A stretch of DNA of 64,000 nt from Microcaldota archaeon (GCA_023129075.1 JAGMCT010000012.1:16849-80848); one strand, 5' to 3'. Counted from the stretch's first letter, positions 39,011 to 49,253 are shown. Translations and numbers: made by a program. Notes: generated by a model from the sequence alone, not told the origin.

Positions 39011-41716
39011 ATGGCTATTTCTAAAGAAGAGGGGAAGGAAAGAATTGCTAAATTAGTAGAACAGTTTAGGAAAGATTTAGAATCCGGCAAGGCAAAAAGA
39101 TATAAGGAAGAAGAAACAAAAACCCGTTACATACAACCTTTTTTTGAAGCCCTTGGTTGGGATTTCAGTGCTGCTTCTGATGAATTCACAATGGAAGAGA
39201 ACATATCTAAAAAAAGAGTAGATTATGGTTTCAGAATCAATGGGATTCCTAAGTTTTTTGTTGAAGCTAAGAGAGTTAAAGAAAATCTGAATAATCGCAA
39301 ATTTATTGAACAGGCATTAGATTATTCCTGGCATAAAGGATGTACCTGGGCGGTTCTTACTGATTTTGAAGGTTTAAAGGTCTTTAATGCAGAATATAAA
39401 TCAAAAAACATCTTTCAAAATCTATTCTTTGGGCTTTCTTGGGAGAATTATCTGAATCCAGATTCTTTTGACAGGATATGGATGCTCAGTAGAGAAAGTA
39501 TGGAAAAAGGAATTATGGATAAAGAAGCTGAAAAATGGGGCAAGAAGATAAAGAAGGGAGCAGTCAAGAAAAAACCTGTAATGAAGCAACTTTTGGATGA
39601 TTTACTTTATTGGAGAAAAAAATTAAGGAACAACATAAAGAAGAATAACAAAAATCTCAGTGAATATGAACTCGGAGAAACAATTCAGAGAATAATAGAC
39701 AGGCTTATTTTCATAAAAACCTGTGAAGATAGGGGAATTGAATCCAATAGGCTTGTTGAATTGTATAGAACCTTTGATTCCAAGAGAAGAATTAATGTAA
39801 AAAGAGAGTTGAATAAGATATATGAATATTACAACGCAACTTATAACAGCAAGTTATTTGCAAGGCATTTGTGCGAGGATGTTAAGATTGATGATAAGGT
39901 TGTTGTAGAAGTTATTAAGGGATTAGATAAAACAAGAGATAATTCTATTAACTATGATTTTTCTGCTATAGATGCTGACGTTCTTGGAAGTATTTATGAA
40001 CAATATTTGGGGCATGTTATCTCTAAGAAAGGAGATTCTAAGGGGAAGAGAAAACAACAGGGAATTTATTACACTCCTTCTTATATCGTAGATTATATTG
40101 TTAAGAATACGGTTGGAGAGTATATTAAAGGGAAAAGAAAGGACACTGTCAAGAATATTAAGATTCTGGACCCTGCATGCGGTTCTGGCTCATTTTTACT
40201 TCGTGCTTTTGATGAATTAGATGGATATTGGAAGAGAAATTTAAAGGATGCTTATAAACAGACAAAATTAGGGGGGGAAACTCCAATTACTAAAAAGATT
40301 GAGATTCTTAAGAATAATATTTATGGGGTGGACTTGGATGAAAAGGCAACTGAAATTGCTCGTTTGAATTTACTTTTGAAAGCTGCTGAGAAGAGGCATT
40401 TGTTGCCTGCTTTGGATAAAAATATTAGAATTGGGAATTCTCTGATTGATTCTGAGGAAGTTGCCGGGGAAAGGGCATTTAATTGGGAAGAAAAGTTTCC
40501 AGATATAATCCAATATGACAAAACTGGAAACCTGAAAAAAGATTATGGTTTTGATATTGTTATTGGAAATCCTCCTTATGTTAGGCCACATAATTTAGAT
40601 GAAGATACTAAGAGGCATCTGTGGAAAAGAAGTAAAGTTATGAAAGCAAAGGGAGATTTATATGCTGCCTTTATTGAAAAGGGGATTGAATTATTGCAAG
40701 AAAAAGGAATTATCTCATTTATTGTGCCACACACTTGGTTATTTTTGGAGAGTTTTGAAGATTTAAGAGAATACGTTTTAGATACTACCAAGATTAAATC
40801 AATAACTCTAGCGCCACGTAAAGTATTCCAAGATGCAACGGTTGAAACATTAGTTTTTGTTTTTGAGAAATGTGATTCAGAGAATCTAAGAAAAAAGAAC
40901 GATATAAAAATAAGGAGAATAACAGATACTAGAAAAATAGAAGATATCGGGAAAAAGAAGCAAGAAGATTATTATTCAAATAGGATATTTGAGATTAATG
41001 TTGGGGAAGACAGCAAAGTATTATCTAAAATAGAGCAGAATACTAAAAAGCTAAAAGAGAATGTGGAATTCTTCTACGGATTAAAAACTGCTGACGATAA
41101 AAAATTTCTTACCTTTGACCCAAAAAATAAAATAGAATATAAAAAACTGTTGAGAAGAAGAAATATCGATCGATATTCTACTAATTTCAAAGGAGAGTAT
41201 GTGTATTACCGGCCCGATTTAATGAAAAAAAACAAAAAGACAGCAAGACCAGGAGAACCAAGTAGATTTGAAGGTGCAAAAATTGTGATTATGGATATTG
41301 CCAAAAAATTAGTTTGTACCTACGATGATGAAAACTATTTCATAAAAGATGCCCTGATTCTGAAAGAAAAAAATGAAAATGTCGACTTAAAGTATCTAGT
41401 AACTTTAATCAATTCTCGTCTCTTAAATTACTATTATAAACAGAAATACAAAGTTCTAAGTGTTGCAAAGAACGCATTCTTGGAGCTACCAATAAAAATA
41501 GTGCCTAGATCTCAGCAAGAATCATTTATCTCTCTTGTAAACAAAATGCTTTCTCTCAACAGACACATTAACAAAATTGAAGGTAAACAAACAGATGAAA
41601 AAATAAGATTAGAAAAAGAAATAGAAAAAACAGATAAACAGATTGACGAGCTTGTCTATAAAATTTACAGAATAACAGAAAAAGAGAAAAAAATAATTGA
41701 GGAGAGTTTGAAATGA
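39011..41716 (+). CDS. Type IIG (Eco57I-like) restriction-modification enzyme
   Basis: PD-(D/E)XK-like KKRVDYGFRINGIPKFFVEAKR; ILDPACGSGSFLLRAFDEL; IVIGNPPYVRP. Confidence 0.88.
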   Translation: MAISKEEGKERIAKLVEQFRKDLESGKAKRYKEEETKTRYIQPFFEALGWDFSAASDEFTMEENISKKRVDYGFRINGIPKFFVEAKRVKENLNNRKFIEQALDYSWHKGCTWAVLTDFEGLKVFNAEYKSKNIFQNLFFGLSWENYLNPDSFDRIWMLSRESMEKGIMDKEAEKWGKKIKKGAVKKKPVMKQLLDDLLYWRKKLRNNIKKNNKNLSEYELGETIQRIIDRLIFIKTCEDRGIESNRLVELYRTFDSKRRINVKRELNKIYEYYNATYNSKLFARHLCEDVKIDDKVVVEVIKGLDKTRDNSINYDFSAIDADVLGSIYEQYLGHVISKKGDSKGKRKQQGIYYTPSYIVDYIVKNTVGEYIKGKRKDTVKNIKILDPACGSGSFLLRAFDELDGYWKRNLKDAYKQTKLGGETPITKKIEILKNNIYGVDLDEKATEIARLNLLLKAAEKRHLLPALDKNIRIGNSLIDSEEVAGERAFNWEEKFPDIIQYDKTGNLKKDYGFDIVIGNPPYVRPHNLDEDTKRHLWKRSKVMKAKGDLYAAFIEKGIELLQEKGIISFIVPHTWLFLESFEDLREYVLDTTKIKSITLAPRKVFQDATVETLVFVFEKCDSENLRKKNDIKIRRITDTRKIEDIGKKKQEDYYSNRIFEINVGEDSKVLSKIEQNTKKLKENVEFFYGLKTADDKKFLTFDPKNKIEYKKLLRRRNIDRYSTNFKGEYVYYRPDLMKKNKKTARPGEPSRFEGAKIVIMDIAKKLVCTYDDENYFIKDALILKEKNENVDLKYLVTLINSRLLNYYYKQKYKVLSVAKNAFLELPIKIVPRSQQESFISLVNKMLSLNRHINKIEGKQTDEKIRLEKEIEKTDKQIDELVYKIYRITEKEKKIIEESLK

Positions 41717-41717
41717 G

Positions 41718-43208
41718 GTGCATATTTTGCGTGTAATCTTCGATACGAATATATTAATTGATGTTGAAGACCATAAAGAATTGAACCCCACTTTAGCGGA
41801 ATTATTAACTTTACTCGAGGAACATGAACATACAATACTTGTACATCCCGCTTCTATGGTTGACTTGGAAAAGGACAAGAATACTATAAGAAAAAAAATC
41901 GTCTTATCCAAAATTAAAGGTTATCCAATTTTGAAATCCGCCCCCACTCCAAATCTGGAATTTCTAAAAAATATTGGAAATTCAAAAAAATTAAACAACG
42001 TTGTAGATAATAGAATACTATATGCCGTTTATAGTAATAGTGTTCATTTTTTGATAACCCAAGACCGTGGACTCCATAAAAAAGCAATGAAAATGGGTAT
42101 AAATGATAGGGTTTTTGATATCTTATCTGCTTACGATTATTTCCGTAACCTTCATTTTAGGAGATGTTCAGATCACACTTTATTAAAAAAAGAACCTATG
42201 AGTAAACTGGATATTAATGATCCTTTTTTTGATTACTTCAAAAGGATATATCCTGGATTTAAAAAATGGTTCAAGGAAAGAGCTCAAGAAGGAAGAGAAT
42301 GTCGGGTTTATTATTTTAATGGTAGGATTGGGGCACTTATGATTATAAAAGAGGAGGATGAACAGATTAATGTGAATCCCCCCCTCCCAAAGAAAAAGAG
42401 ATTAAAGATATGCACTTTAAAATCTGCTGTTCATGGATCTAAATTAGGCGAATTGTTCTTAAAAATAGCCTTCAAATTCTGTCTAGATAACCATATCTCA
42501 GAAGTATATTTAACCCATTTTCCCGAAGAAGAGGAGGGAGAGGATCCATTAGTTTCTCTTTTGAATGGATATGGTTTCAAGGAGATTGGAAAAAAGATAG
42601 ATAATGGGGAATCGGTCTATCTAAAAAATTTCGACGACCAGGAAAATCTACACAGTACATGTCCTTTGAAAAGCTATCCTTTTTACAAAGAAGATGAAAG
42701 CAAGAAGAGGTTCCTAGTTCCGGTTAGTCCACAGTACCACAATCGACTTTTTCCAGATTATCAAAAAAGACAACAAACAATTACAGAATATATACATATA
42801 AATATTGTTGGGAATGCAATCAAAAAGGCATATTTGTGTCATTCAAAAATAAAAAAGATAAAAAAAGGAGACATTTTGCTTTTTTATAGATCACAAGACC
42901 AAAAAAGGATTACTTCTGTTGGTATTGTTGAGAATACTTTTAGGACACAGAACCCCAATACGATAATGGCCAAAATCGGAAGTAGAACGGTTTATTCTGA
43001 AACAGAGATAAAAGAAATGGCGAAGAAACCAGTTTTGATCTTACTCTTTGTCCACAATTTCAACCTTCCAGAACCAGTATCTTTAGTTTATCTCAAACAA
43101 GAAAACATCCTAAAAGGGTTCTTACAGTCTATACGTGAGGTTAGTTATGACGATTATAAAAAAGTAACAAGAAAAGGTGGTTTATATGGATTTGATATTA
43201 TCAATTAG
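41718..43208 (+). CDS. PIN domain - GNAT-like - EVE/PUA-like fusion protein (GTG start)
   Basis: PIN: VIFDTNILIDVED...FLITQDRGLHKKA; GNAT-like middle LKSAVHGSKLGELFLKIAFKFCLDNHISEVYLTHF; EVE-like KIKKIKKGDILLFYRSQDQKRITSVGIVE. Confidence 0.65.
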   Translation: MHILRVIFDTNILIDVEDHKELNPTLAELLTLLEEHEHTILVHPASMVDLEKDKNTIRKKIVLSKIKGYPILKSAPTPNLEFLKNIGNSKKLNNVVDNRILYAVYSNSVHFLITQDRGLHKKAMKMGINDRVFDILSAYDYFRNLHFRRCSDHTLLKKEPMSKLDINDPFFDYFKRIYPGFKKWFKERAQEGRECRVYYFNGRIGALMIIKEEDEQINVNPPLPKKKRLKICTLKSAVHGSKLGELFLKIAFKFCLDNHISEVYLTHFPEEEEGEDPLVSLLNGYGFKEIGKKIDNGESVYLKNFDDQENLHSTCPLKSYPFYKEDESKKRFLVPVSPQYHNRLFPDYQKRQQTITEYIHINIVGNAIKKAYLCHSKIKKIKKGDILLFYRSQDQKRITSVGIVENTFRTQNPNTIMAKIGSRTVYSETEIKEMAKKPVLILLFVHNFNLPEPVSLVYLKQENILKGFLQSIREVSYDDYKKVTRKGGLYGFDIIN

Positions 43209-43620
43209 ACCAAAATATGCAAGCTCGATATTTGAGGGTACTAAAAAGTACGAGTTCAGAAAATTCTTTCCTGTTAACCGGAGAATAAATAAAGTGTACA
43301 TTTATGTAACTTCTCCAGTTAAAAAGATAACTGGATTCTTCGTTATTGAAAAAATAATTAAGGATGAACCAAAGGAAATATGGAAAAGGTTCAGAAAGTA
43401 TTCAGGTTTGGATAAGAGAACATTCTTTGAATATTTCAACCGTTATGAAATTGGTTATGCGATCAAAATAAAAGAAGTTTATAAATGTACTGATGTAATT
43501 AATCCGTTTATTTCTTTTGAAAATTTTAACCCCCCTCAATCTTTCTGTTATATCGATCCTAAAATGAAGGGTTGTTTGGTAAATAAACCTTCGGAAATCA
43601 AAAACTTTTGTAGGTGTTAA
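43186..43620 (+). CDS. ASCH/PUA-like domain protein
   Basis: LILSIRPKYASSIFEGTKKYEFRKFFP; overlaps the preceding gene. Confidence 0.7.
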   Translation: MDLILSIRPKYASSIFEGTKKYEFRKFFPVNRRINKVYIYVTSPVKKITGFFVIEKIIKDEPKEIWKRFRKYSGLDKRTFFEYFNRYEIGYAIKIKEVYKCTDVINPFISFENFNPPQSFCYIDPKMKGCLVNKPSEIKNFCRC

Positions 43621-43697
43621 GATGGAAGTAACCTATCAAAACGAAAAACAGTTTTTTCTGGAAGATAACTGGATACTTCTCAAACTGAGGTAATACA

Positions 43698-44747
43698 ATG
43701 GTAGAATATAAAAATCAACACTATGTCCCTCAATTTTACTTTAGATTATTTTCAAAAGACAATAGAACAATTAATTTATTTAATCTAAAAAACAAGAAAA
43801 TAATTCAAAATGCAAAAATTTCAAATTTATGTTCAAAAGATTATTTTTATTCATATGATGGTGAATTGGAGGGTATTTTTTCTGGATTGGAAGGTCAATT
43901 TTCTAGTGCATTAAATAAATTAGTTCAAAAAATCGATTATACTAACTTGAGTTCTGATAAGAAACATTTTGTTCTTTCTTTCCTTTGTTTTCAACATAGA
44001 CGCACTTTGCAGGAGAGAGAAAAGATGGTCGGACTATGTGAAAACTTAATAAAAATTGTCTTAGAAAAATACCTTAAAACTAAGGGTTACACTAAAGAGT
44101 ATGCCCCCACCCCAGTTGTTGATGAGAGAAATCTCCACACGTTTCAAATGTTAGTTAGTCTCTTCGAACCAATTTTGATAGGAGACTTGGCTCCGTTGTT
44201 TCTATTAAACAAAACAGAGAATAAGTTTATTTTTAGTGATGCTCCAGTAATCTTCCACAATACCTTTTTTAATAAGTTAAAAAATATGGGGACCTGTGGT
44301 TGTGCGAATAAAGGATTGCAAATCTTTTGTCCTGTTGATCCAAATATTATGCTGGTTTTATATGACCCAAATCTATACAAAATGCAAAATAGTTACATAA
44401 GTACAATAGAAATTTTCAATTCCAGAGACATTGATTCTCTAAATTCTTTACAAATGTTATCTTGTTTGGATAATGTTTTTTTCTCGAATAACTCCCTAGA
44501 CTACATTAAAGATTTGTTTGAATATAATAAAAATAACATAATCAAAAAAGAATATCAGTATAGAGAAATCAAAGCAAATACAAGGTCTGGTCGTAAGGAG
44601 GTAATACATCATTTTCAACCAAATATCCCTTATAATCTAAAATTATCTTTTTTAAAAATTAACCCAATTAAAGAAACACCAGACATAAGAGATAAAAAAC
44701 GAATGGCATTTTTTGGTAAATTAATAAATAATAAAATTAATTTGTAG
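43698..44747 (+). CDS. DUF4238-like protein
   Basis: YKNQHYVPQFYFRLFSKDNRTINLFNLKNKKII...CSKDYFYS. Confidence 0.75.
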   Translation: MVEYKNQHYVPQFYFRLFSKDNRTINLFNLKNKKIIQNAKISNLCSKDYFYSYDGELEGIFSGLEGQFSSALNKLVQKIDYTNLSSDKKHFVLSFLCFQHRRTLQEREKMVGLCENLIKIVLEKYLKTKGYTKEYAPTPVVDERNLHTFQMLVSLFEPILIGDLAPLFLLNKTENKFIFSDAPVIFHNTFFNKLKNMGTCGCANKGLQIFCPVDPNIMLVLYDPNLYKMQNSYISTIEIFNSRDIDSLNSLQMLSCLDNVFFSNNSLDYIKDLFEYNKNNIIKKEYQYREIKANTRSGRKEVIHHFQPNIPYNLKLSFLKINPIKETPDIRDKKRMAFFGKLINNKINL

Positions 44748-44873
44748 TTTTTTAAGGAATCTAAATCATTATTGGAAAATCTTAGAATTTTGTAGATGAT
44801 AAGAAGTTGGTATAATAATTCGTTGAATTGGAACGTATAAACCTTTTAATAGCTTACCTTGTATATTATTCCA

Positions 44874-45791
44874 ATGAAGGTAAGGGATGATGCTCCCACC
44901 CTATCTAAAAACTTGATAAAAATGAAAAGGGACAAAGATTCACACCAAAGGATACATATTCTTGAACTTCTTAAAGAAAACTATTTGGAAAATCCCTTTA
45001 ATTATGTGACAAGTAAAAGTATTAGCGAAGAATTGGGCAATCCACCAAAATTTGATAGTTATGTAAAATATCTAGAAGAAAAAGGATATATAAACGCAAT
45101 GAGATCTCTTGGTACTACAAGTTGCATGATGCAAATTAATGCCTACGGAATAGATTTTCTCGAGAAGGAAGTTAGCAGAAAAGGTAAAGATCAAGAACCA
45201 TTAGAAATAAAGAAGAGTTATTCCATAGATATAGAAAAATATCTTCTTGATATATCTGAAAAAAAAGCAGTTATGGCGGGGGTAATCATAGCAATCCTTC
45301 TTACGTTATTTCTCACAGACTCAACTAGACAGTTTCTGTTTACCACTTTGGTAATACAACTTGTGGGAATTCCAATTATGTTAAATCTTGGCCTTATCTT
45401 AATAGTGTTTGCGTTTTATTTGGGCATATACATAATTCTTTACTGTTATGAAATTTCAACATTTGTTGATGAAAGAACATTTGTAGGTGCATATAGGGAT
45501 TCGATATTTTTTACAAGCATAATTTTTTTGTTATTAACTGCCATGATTTTCATAATAATTCTTATCTTATCACTAGAAGCTATAAAAGAGATGTTTATGA
45601 TTTTCATTGGGATGTTAATCTTATTGCCAGTAATTTTCCTATTGAACTCAACAAGATTTGGTAAAGAGTTCTTGGTAGGAACAATAACAGTTATTTTAGA
45701 TCCTATTAAGAGGGCTAAAAAATTACTTAATATTCTGTGCTCTTGGCTTGAAGAAATGAAAGGTGGTGCTAATGAAAAAAAGAAATCTTGA
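44874..45791 (+). CDS. Winged-helix protein with C-terminal multi-TM domain
   Basis: N-terminal SISEELGNPPKFDSYVKYLEEKGYINAMR; four or more TM segments. Confidence 0.6.
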   Translation: MKVRDDAPTLSKNLIKMKRDKDSHQRIHILELLKENYLENPFNYVTSKSISEELGNPPKFDSYVKYLEEKGYINAMRSLGTTSCMMQINAYGIDFLEKEVSRKGKDQEPLEIKKSYSIDIEKYLLDISEKKAVMAGVIIAILLTLFLTDSTRQFLFTTLVIQLVGIPIMLNLGLILIVFAFYLGIYIILYCYEISTFVDERTFVGAYRDSIFFTSIIFLLLTAMIFIIILILSLEAIKEMFMIFIGMLILLPVIFLLNSTRFGKEFLVGTITVILDPIKRAKKLLNILCSWLEEMKGGANEKKKS

Positions 45792-45876
45792 GGCGTTAGT
45801 TACTCTAGCATATACGATCATAGGTATAACATTATTGTTGTTTATTTTAAGTCTCATACTTTCTTTAATAACATGA
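45772..45876 (+). CDS. 34-aa single-TM small protein overlapping the upstream gene
   Basis: MKKRNLEALVTLAYTIIGITLLLFILSLILSLIT, read directly. Confidence 0.4.
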   Translation: MKKRNLEALVTLAYTIIGITLLLFILSLILSLIT

Positions 45877-45898
45877 TGTGTCCTTCTTAATACCTTCT

Positions 45899-46125
45899 CA
45901 GTAAACCAATCTCTCCAAATATACCCTTACAGTAAACCATTTCCCCAATTCCAGGCCATTTTCTCATCTTTTTACCTATTTCCAACCCAGAACCATGCTT
46001 AAGTTTTCGACTTTCCCCAAATCACATCATATCAGTAAACCAACTTGCAAAAAACCATAAACCAAAAAATAAATGAGTTTACCATAACAGTAACCAAACC
46101 ATGTTCCAGTTTACTATAATGGTAT
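45899..46125. repeat. Interspersed CAGTAAACCA motifs and an inverted copy
   Basis: CAGTAAACCA at 45899, 45930 and 46033; CATAAACCA at 46056; CAGTAACCAAACCA at 46088; CCAGTTTACTATAATGG at 46106. Confidence 0.65.
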
Positions 46126-46446
46126 ATTCTAATACTCTTTTGGATATTCCAGAAAAATTTTAAGAAAAATTTAGCATAAAAATAAAGCCTGGAAGTAGGG
46201 TTATGGGAAGAGAATATATCAAAAAATAAGAATTCAGACGTAAGGAAAGGGCAGTCTTATGTCTATTCTAAATATCTATTAGAAAATATAGAAAAATATA
46301 AGAAAAAATAAAAACAAAGAAAAAATTAGAAAAATTTAAACAAAGACAATTGAAATCCTAAAATAATAAAATTGGAAAAAAACAATAGAATATAGTAATT
46401 CTAAATATTTGTTGGAAAATATAAAAGAATAAAAGAAATAAAAAAA

Positions 46447-46971
46447 CTAAAGTCTTTTTCTTCTTTTATTTTCTTCTTTCAATGCTATTTTGTATTCATT
46501 GCTATTTTTGCCGAACATTTCCTTAATCTTTTCAAGTTTTTTTTCCTGAGCTCTTGAAATAATTCCTTTTTTACTTAAATCTGGTTTTTTTATTTTAACT
46601 GGAACAACCTCGCTTGCTTGTATCTTTCTTCCTTCCATAAATTCACTCAGGGGATCTTCCCCCATAAGAGCCGTTCTTGCTTTTGGTGAAATCTTTATCA
46701 ATGCCCGTTCTATTTCATCAAATTTTGTAGTTCCCTGATCAATTGCTGCCTGAGAAATTGCAGCAGTAAGGACCGTTTTGGCAATTTCAACTTCGCTTTT
46801 GGCAGAATCATTAAAAAATTTTCCAAAACCCGCCCAACTATTGTTTGCTTTTGCCAGCTCCTTTTTTGCATTAACAGCAAAATCAAGTGCATATTGAACA
46901 TCTGGATTCTTTAGAATAGTTTCTGCTATTTTGGTTGCTTCATTTTGTCCTTTTTTGAGTTTTTCGACCAT
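46447..46971 (-). CDS. Hypothetical protein
   Basis: Intact ORF 2 bp downstream of the metallopeptidase-like gene. Confidence 0.6.
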   Translation of the reverse strand: MVEKLKKGQNEATKIAETILKNPDVQYALDFAVNAKKELAKANNSWAGFGKFFNDSAKSEVEIAKTVLTAAISQAAIDQGTTKFDEIERALIKISPKARTALMGEDPLSEFMEGRKIQASEVVPVKIKKPDLSKKGIISRAQEKKLEKIKEMFGKNSNEYKIALKEENKRRKRL

Positions 46972-46973
46972 AA

Positions 46974-47762
46974 TTACATCCTCCCATCATATATTTTTTC
47001 AATATTATTTAAATCTATCGGAACTGAGGTCTGCTCAATAACTGAATTATTTACAATATCTGAGTAAATGTATTCTAATCCTTTTGGGATTCCAAGTCCC
47101 TCAACAGTTGGGAGAGATGCATATATCTCTGAAGCGATATTTTCTTCAAAACGCTCCTTAGATTTGCTACTAAGTGTCCATTCAAATCCACCTGTTGCTA
47201 GAATAAGAGTGCCCAGGAAATCAGTAACATCCTGCCCAAAGAGTTCAATCTTTTTATCGTAAGGAATCTGGGTTATTTTATGAAGTTTAAGAAGTCTCTT
47301 CTTTACCTCTTCTTTATTTTTGATATGGTCAAATGCCTTGTGCAGAACCTCATGGAGAACTATTGTTCTGCATGCTGAGGGGTAAAGTTTGATGTTTCCT
47401 GTTGAAGCATCGTATTGTCCTATCATCTCTGCACTCCTAAAAGGAAAGATTATGAAATTGGAATCCTCAAGGGCGCTTATGAATTTCCTATTACTCATAT
47501 TCAAATAGCCTGAAAGGGAGGCTATTGCTTTTGCAGTCTGGAGTGTTCCATCCTTTTCCCAATGAGAAACCATTCCTGACCTTTCTGAATAAGAATAAAT
47601 ACCTGCTTCCCAGAAGGGGAAATTTCTGCTGCAGTAGTAATAAGAGAGAGCGGAGATGGTTATAGCTGCTACCGTTGCAATAAAAGGCTTTTTTCTCTGG
47701 AAGAAACCTTTTTTCTTTTTAGGTGTTTCCTTTCTTGCAGAGGAATAAGCTAATTTCTTCAT
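46974..47762 (-). CDS. Membrane-anchored HExxH metallopeptidase-like protein
   Basis: N-terminal TM; ACRTIVLHEVLHKAFDHI zincin motif. Confidence 0.6.
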   Translation of the reverse strand: MKKLAYSSARKETPKKKKGFFQRKKPFIATVAAITISALSYYYCSRNFPFWEAGIYSYSERSGMVSHWEKDGTLQTAKAIASLSGYLNMSNRKFISALEDSNFIIFPFRSAEMIGQYDASTGNIKLYPSACRTIVLHEVLHKAFDHIKNKEEVKKRLLKLHKITQIPYDKKIELFGQDVTDFLGTLILATGGFEWTLSSKSKERFEENIASEIYASLPTVEGLGIPKGLEYIYSDIVNNSVIEQTSVPIDLNNIEKIYDGRM

Positions 47763-47956
47763 AGTAATATAGTGTATATAAATGTTTTTAAATATATGTA
47801 TTTATGGTAATGTGTGGAAATAGTATATATCTATTCTTAATGAATATTAGATATTCTTATAATATATTAGAATAATGAATTCCGACCGACTGAAAGCGAT
47901 TTTTAAAGAAAGCTTTTTAAGAATGTTACTGTACTCTATTCTCCAGGGTGCGTTAA

Positions 47957-49249
47957 ATGTATGTTCCTATAAAGGAGATTCTTGAAGGAAAACACGACGG
48001 AAAAGAGGTCCAGGTAAGGGGCTGGGTTTACAGGCAGAGAACAAGCGGAAACCTTAATTTTGTAATTATAAGGGATTCTACAGGAGTATTGCAGACCGCC
48101 ATAAAGAAGGATAAGGTGGATGAAAGGAGCTGGGAGGATGCTTCAGAAGTATACATAGAGAGTTCTGTGGAGCTGAAAGGAACCGTGAAGGACGACCCAA
48201 GGGCCCCTGGAGGCAAGGAGATAGCTGTAACAGGGTTTAAGACAGTATGCAGAGGAGAACCATATAAAATTCAGAAGGACCTCAGCGAAGAGTTTTTACT
48301 GGATGTAAGGCATCTTTGGCTCAGAAGCAGGAAAATGACAAGGATAATGCAGGGAAGGCACCATATATTAAGGTATTTAAGGGATTTCTTTGAAAAGGAA
48401 GGATTTTATGAAATGACCCCGCCGATAATTACCAAATCTGCATGTGAAGGAGGTTCTACATTATTTGAGTTTGATTATTTTAAAGATAAGGCATATCTAT
48501 CACAGAGCGGGCAATTATATGCAGAGAGCTTTGTATTCTCTTTGGAAAAAGTGTATGTGCTCGCACCATCATTCAGGGCCGAGAAATCAAGGACTATAAG
48601 GCATCTAGCTGAATACTGGCATCTTGAACCTGAGATGGCATGGTATTCACAAAAGCAGAATATGGAATTACAGGAAAAAATGGTAGAATATGTGGCCCAA
48701 AAACTGGTTAAGGAAAATAGTGAACTGCTTGAAGAAATGGGCAGGGACGTAGAAGAATTGAAAAGAGTAAAGGGGCCGTTTCCGAGGATGGATTATGAGG
48801 ATGCAGTGGCAAAGGTAAATGACTTGGGAGGAAAAATGGAAACTGGGGAGGATTTCGGAGCAGATGAAGAAGCACTTCTTATGAAAGAATATGAACTGCC
48901 GTTATTCGTGCATAACTTTCCAAAGAAAATAAAGGCATTCTATATGAGGGAAAACCCGGATAAACCAGGAACCGTGCTGGCCAATGATTTAATTGCGCCG
49001 AAAAGGCATGGAGAGTTAATAGGGGGAAGCGAAAGGATTTGGAAACTGGATGAATTGCTTGGAAGATTGAAGGAAGAGAAATTGGATCCAAAAGACTACG
49101 AATGGTATGTTGATTTGAGAAGGTATGGTTCGGTTCCTCATTCAGGGTTTGGGCTTGGAATAGAAAGGCTGGTGAAATGGATGTTTGATTTAGACCATAT
49201 AAGGGATACAATTCCTTATCCAAGAACCATTAAAAGATGTTATCCGTGA
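47957..49249 (+). CDS. asnS: Asparaginyl-tRNA synthetase
   Basis: Class II: VRGWVYRQRTSGNLNFVIIRDSTG; PSFRAEKSRTIRHLAEYWHLEPEMAW; HSGFGLGIERLVKWM; IPYPRTIKRCYP. Confidence 0.93.
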   Translation: MYVPIKEILEGKHDGKEVQVRGWVYRQRTSGNLNFVIIRDSTGVLQTAIKKDKVDERSWEDASEVYIESSVELKGTVKDDPRAPGGKEIAVTGFKTVCRGEPYKIQKDLSEEFLLDVRHLWLRSRKMTRIMQGRHHILRYLRDFFEKEGFYEMTPPIITKSACEGGSTLFEFDYFKDKAYLSQSGQLYAESFVFSLEKVYVLAPSFRAEKSRTIRHLAEYWHLEPEMAWYSQKQNMELQEKMVEYVAQKLVKENSELLEEMGRDVEELKRVKGPFPRMDYEDAVAKVNDLGGKMETGEDFGADEEALLMKEYELPLFVHNFPKKIKAFYMRENPDKPGTVLANDLIAPKRHGELIGGSERIWKLDELLGRLKEEKLDPKDYEWYVDLRRYGSVPHSGFGLGIERLVKWMFDLDHIRDTIPYPRTIKRCYP

Positions 49250-49253
49250 GAAA

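Noticed and set aside
43622-43693. 23-aa ORF MEVTYQNEKQFFLEDNWILLKLR between the ASCH and DUF4238 genes
   Set aside because: Too short to support without conservation data; may be a remnant or chance
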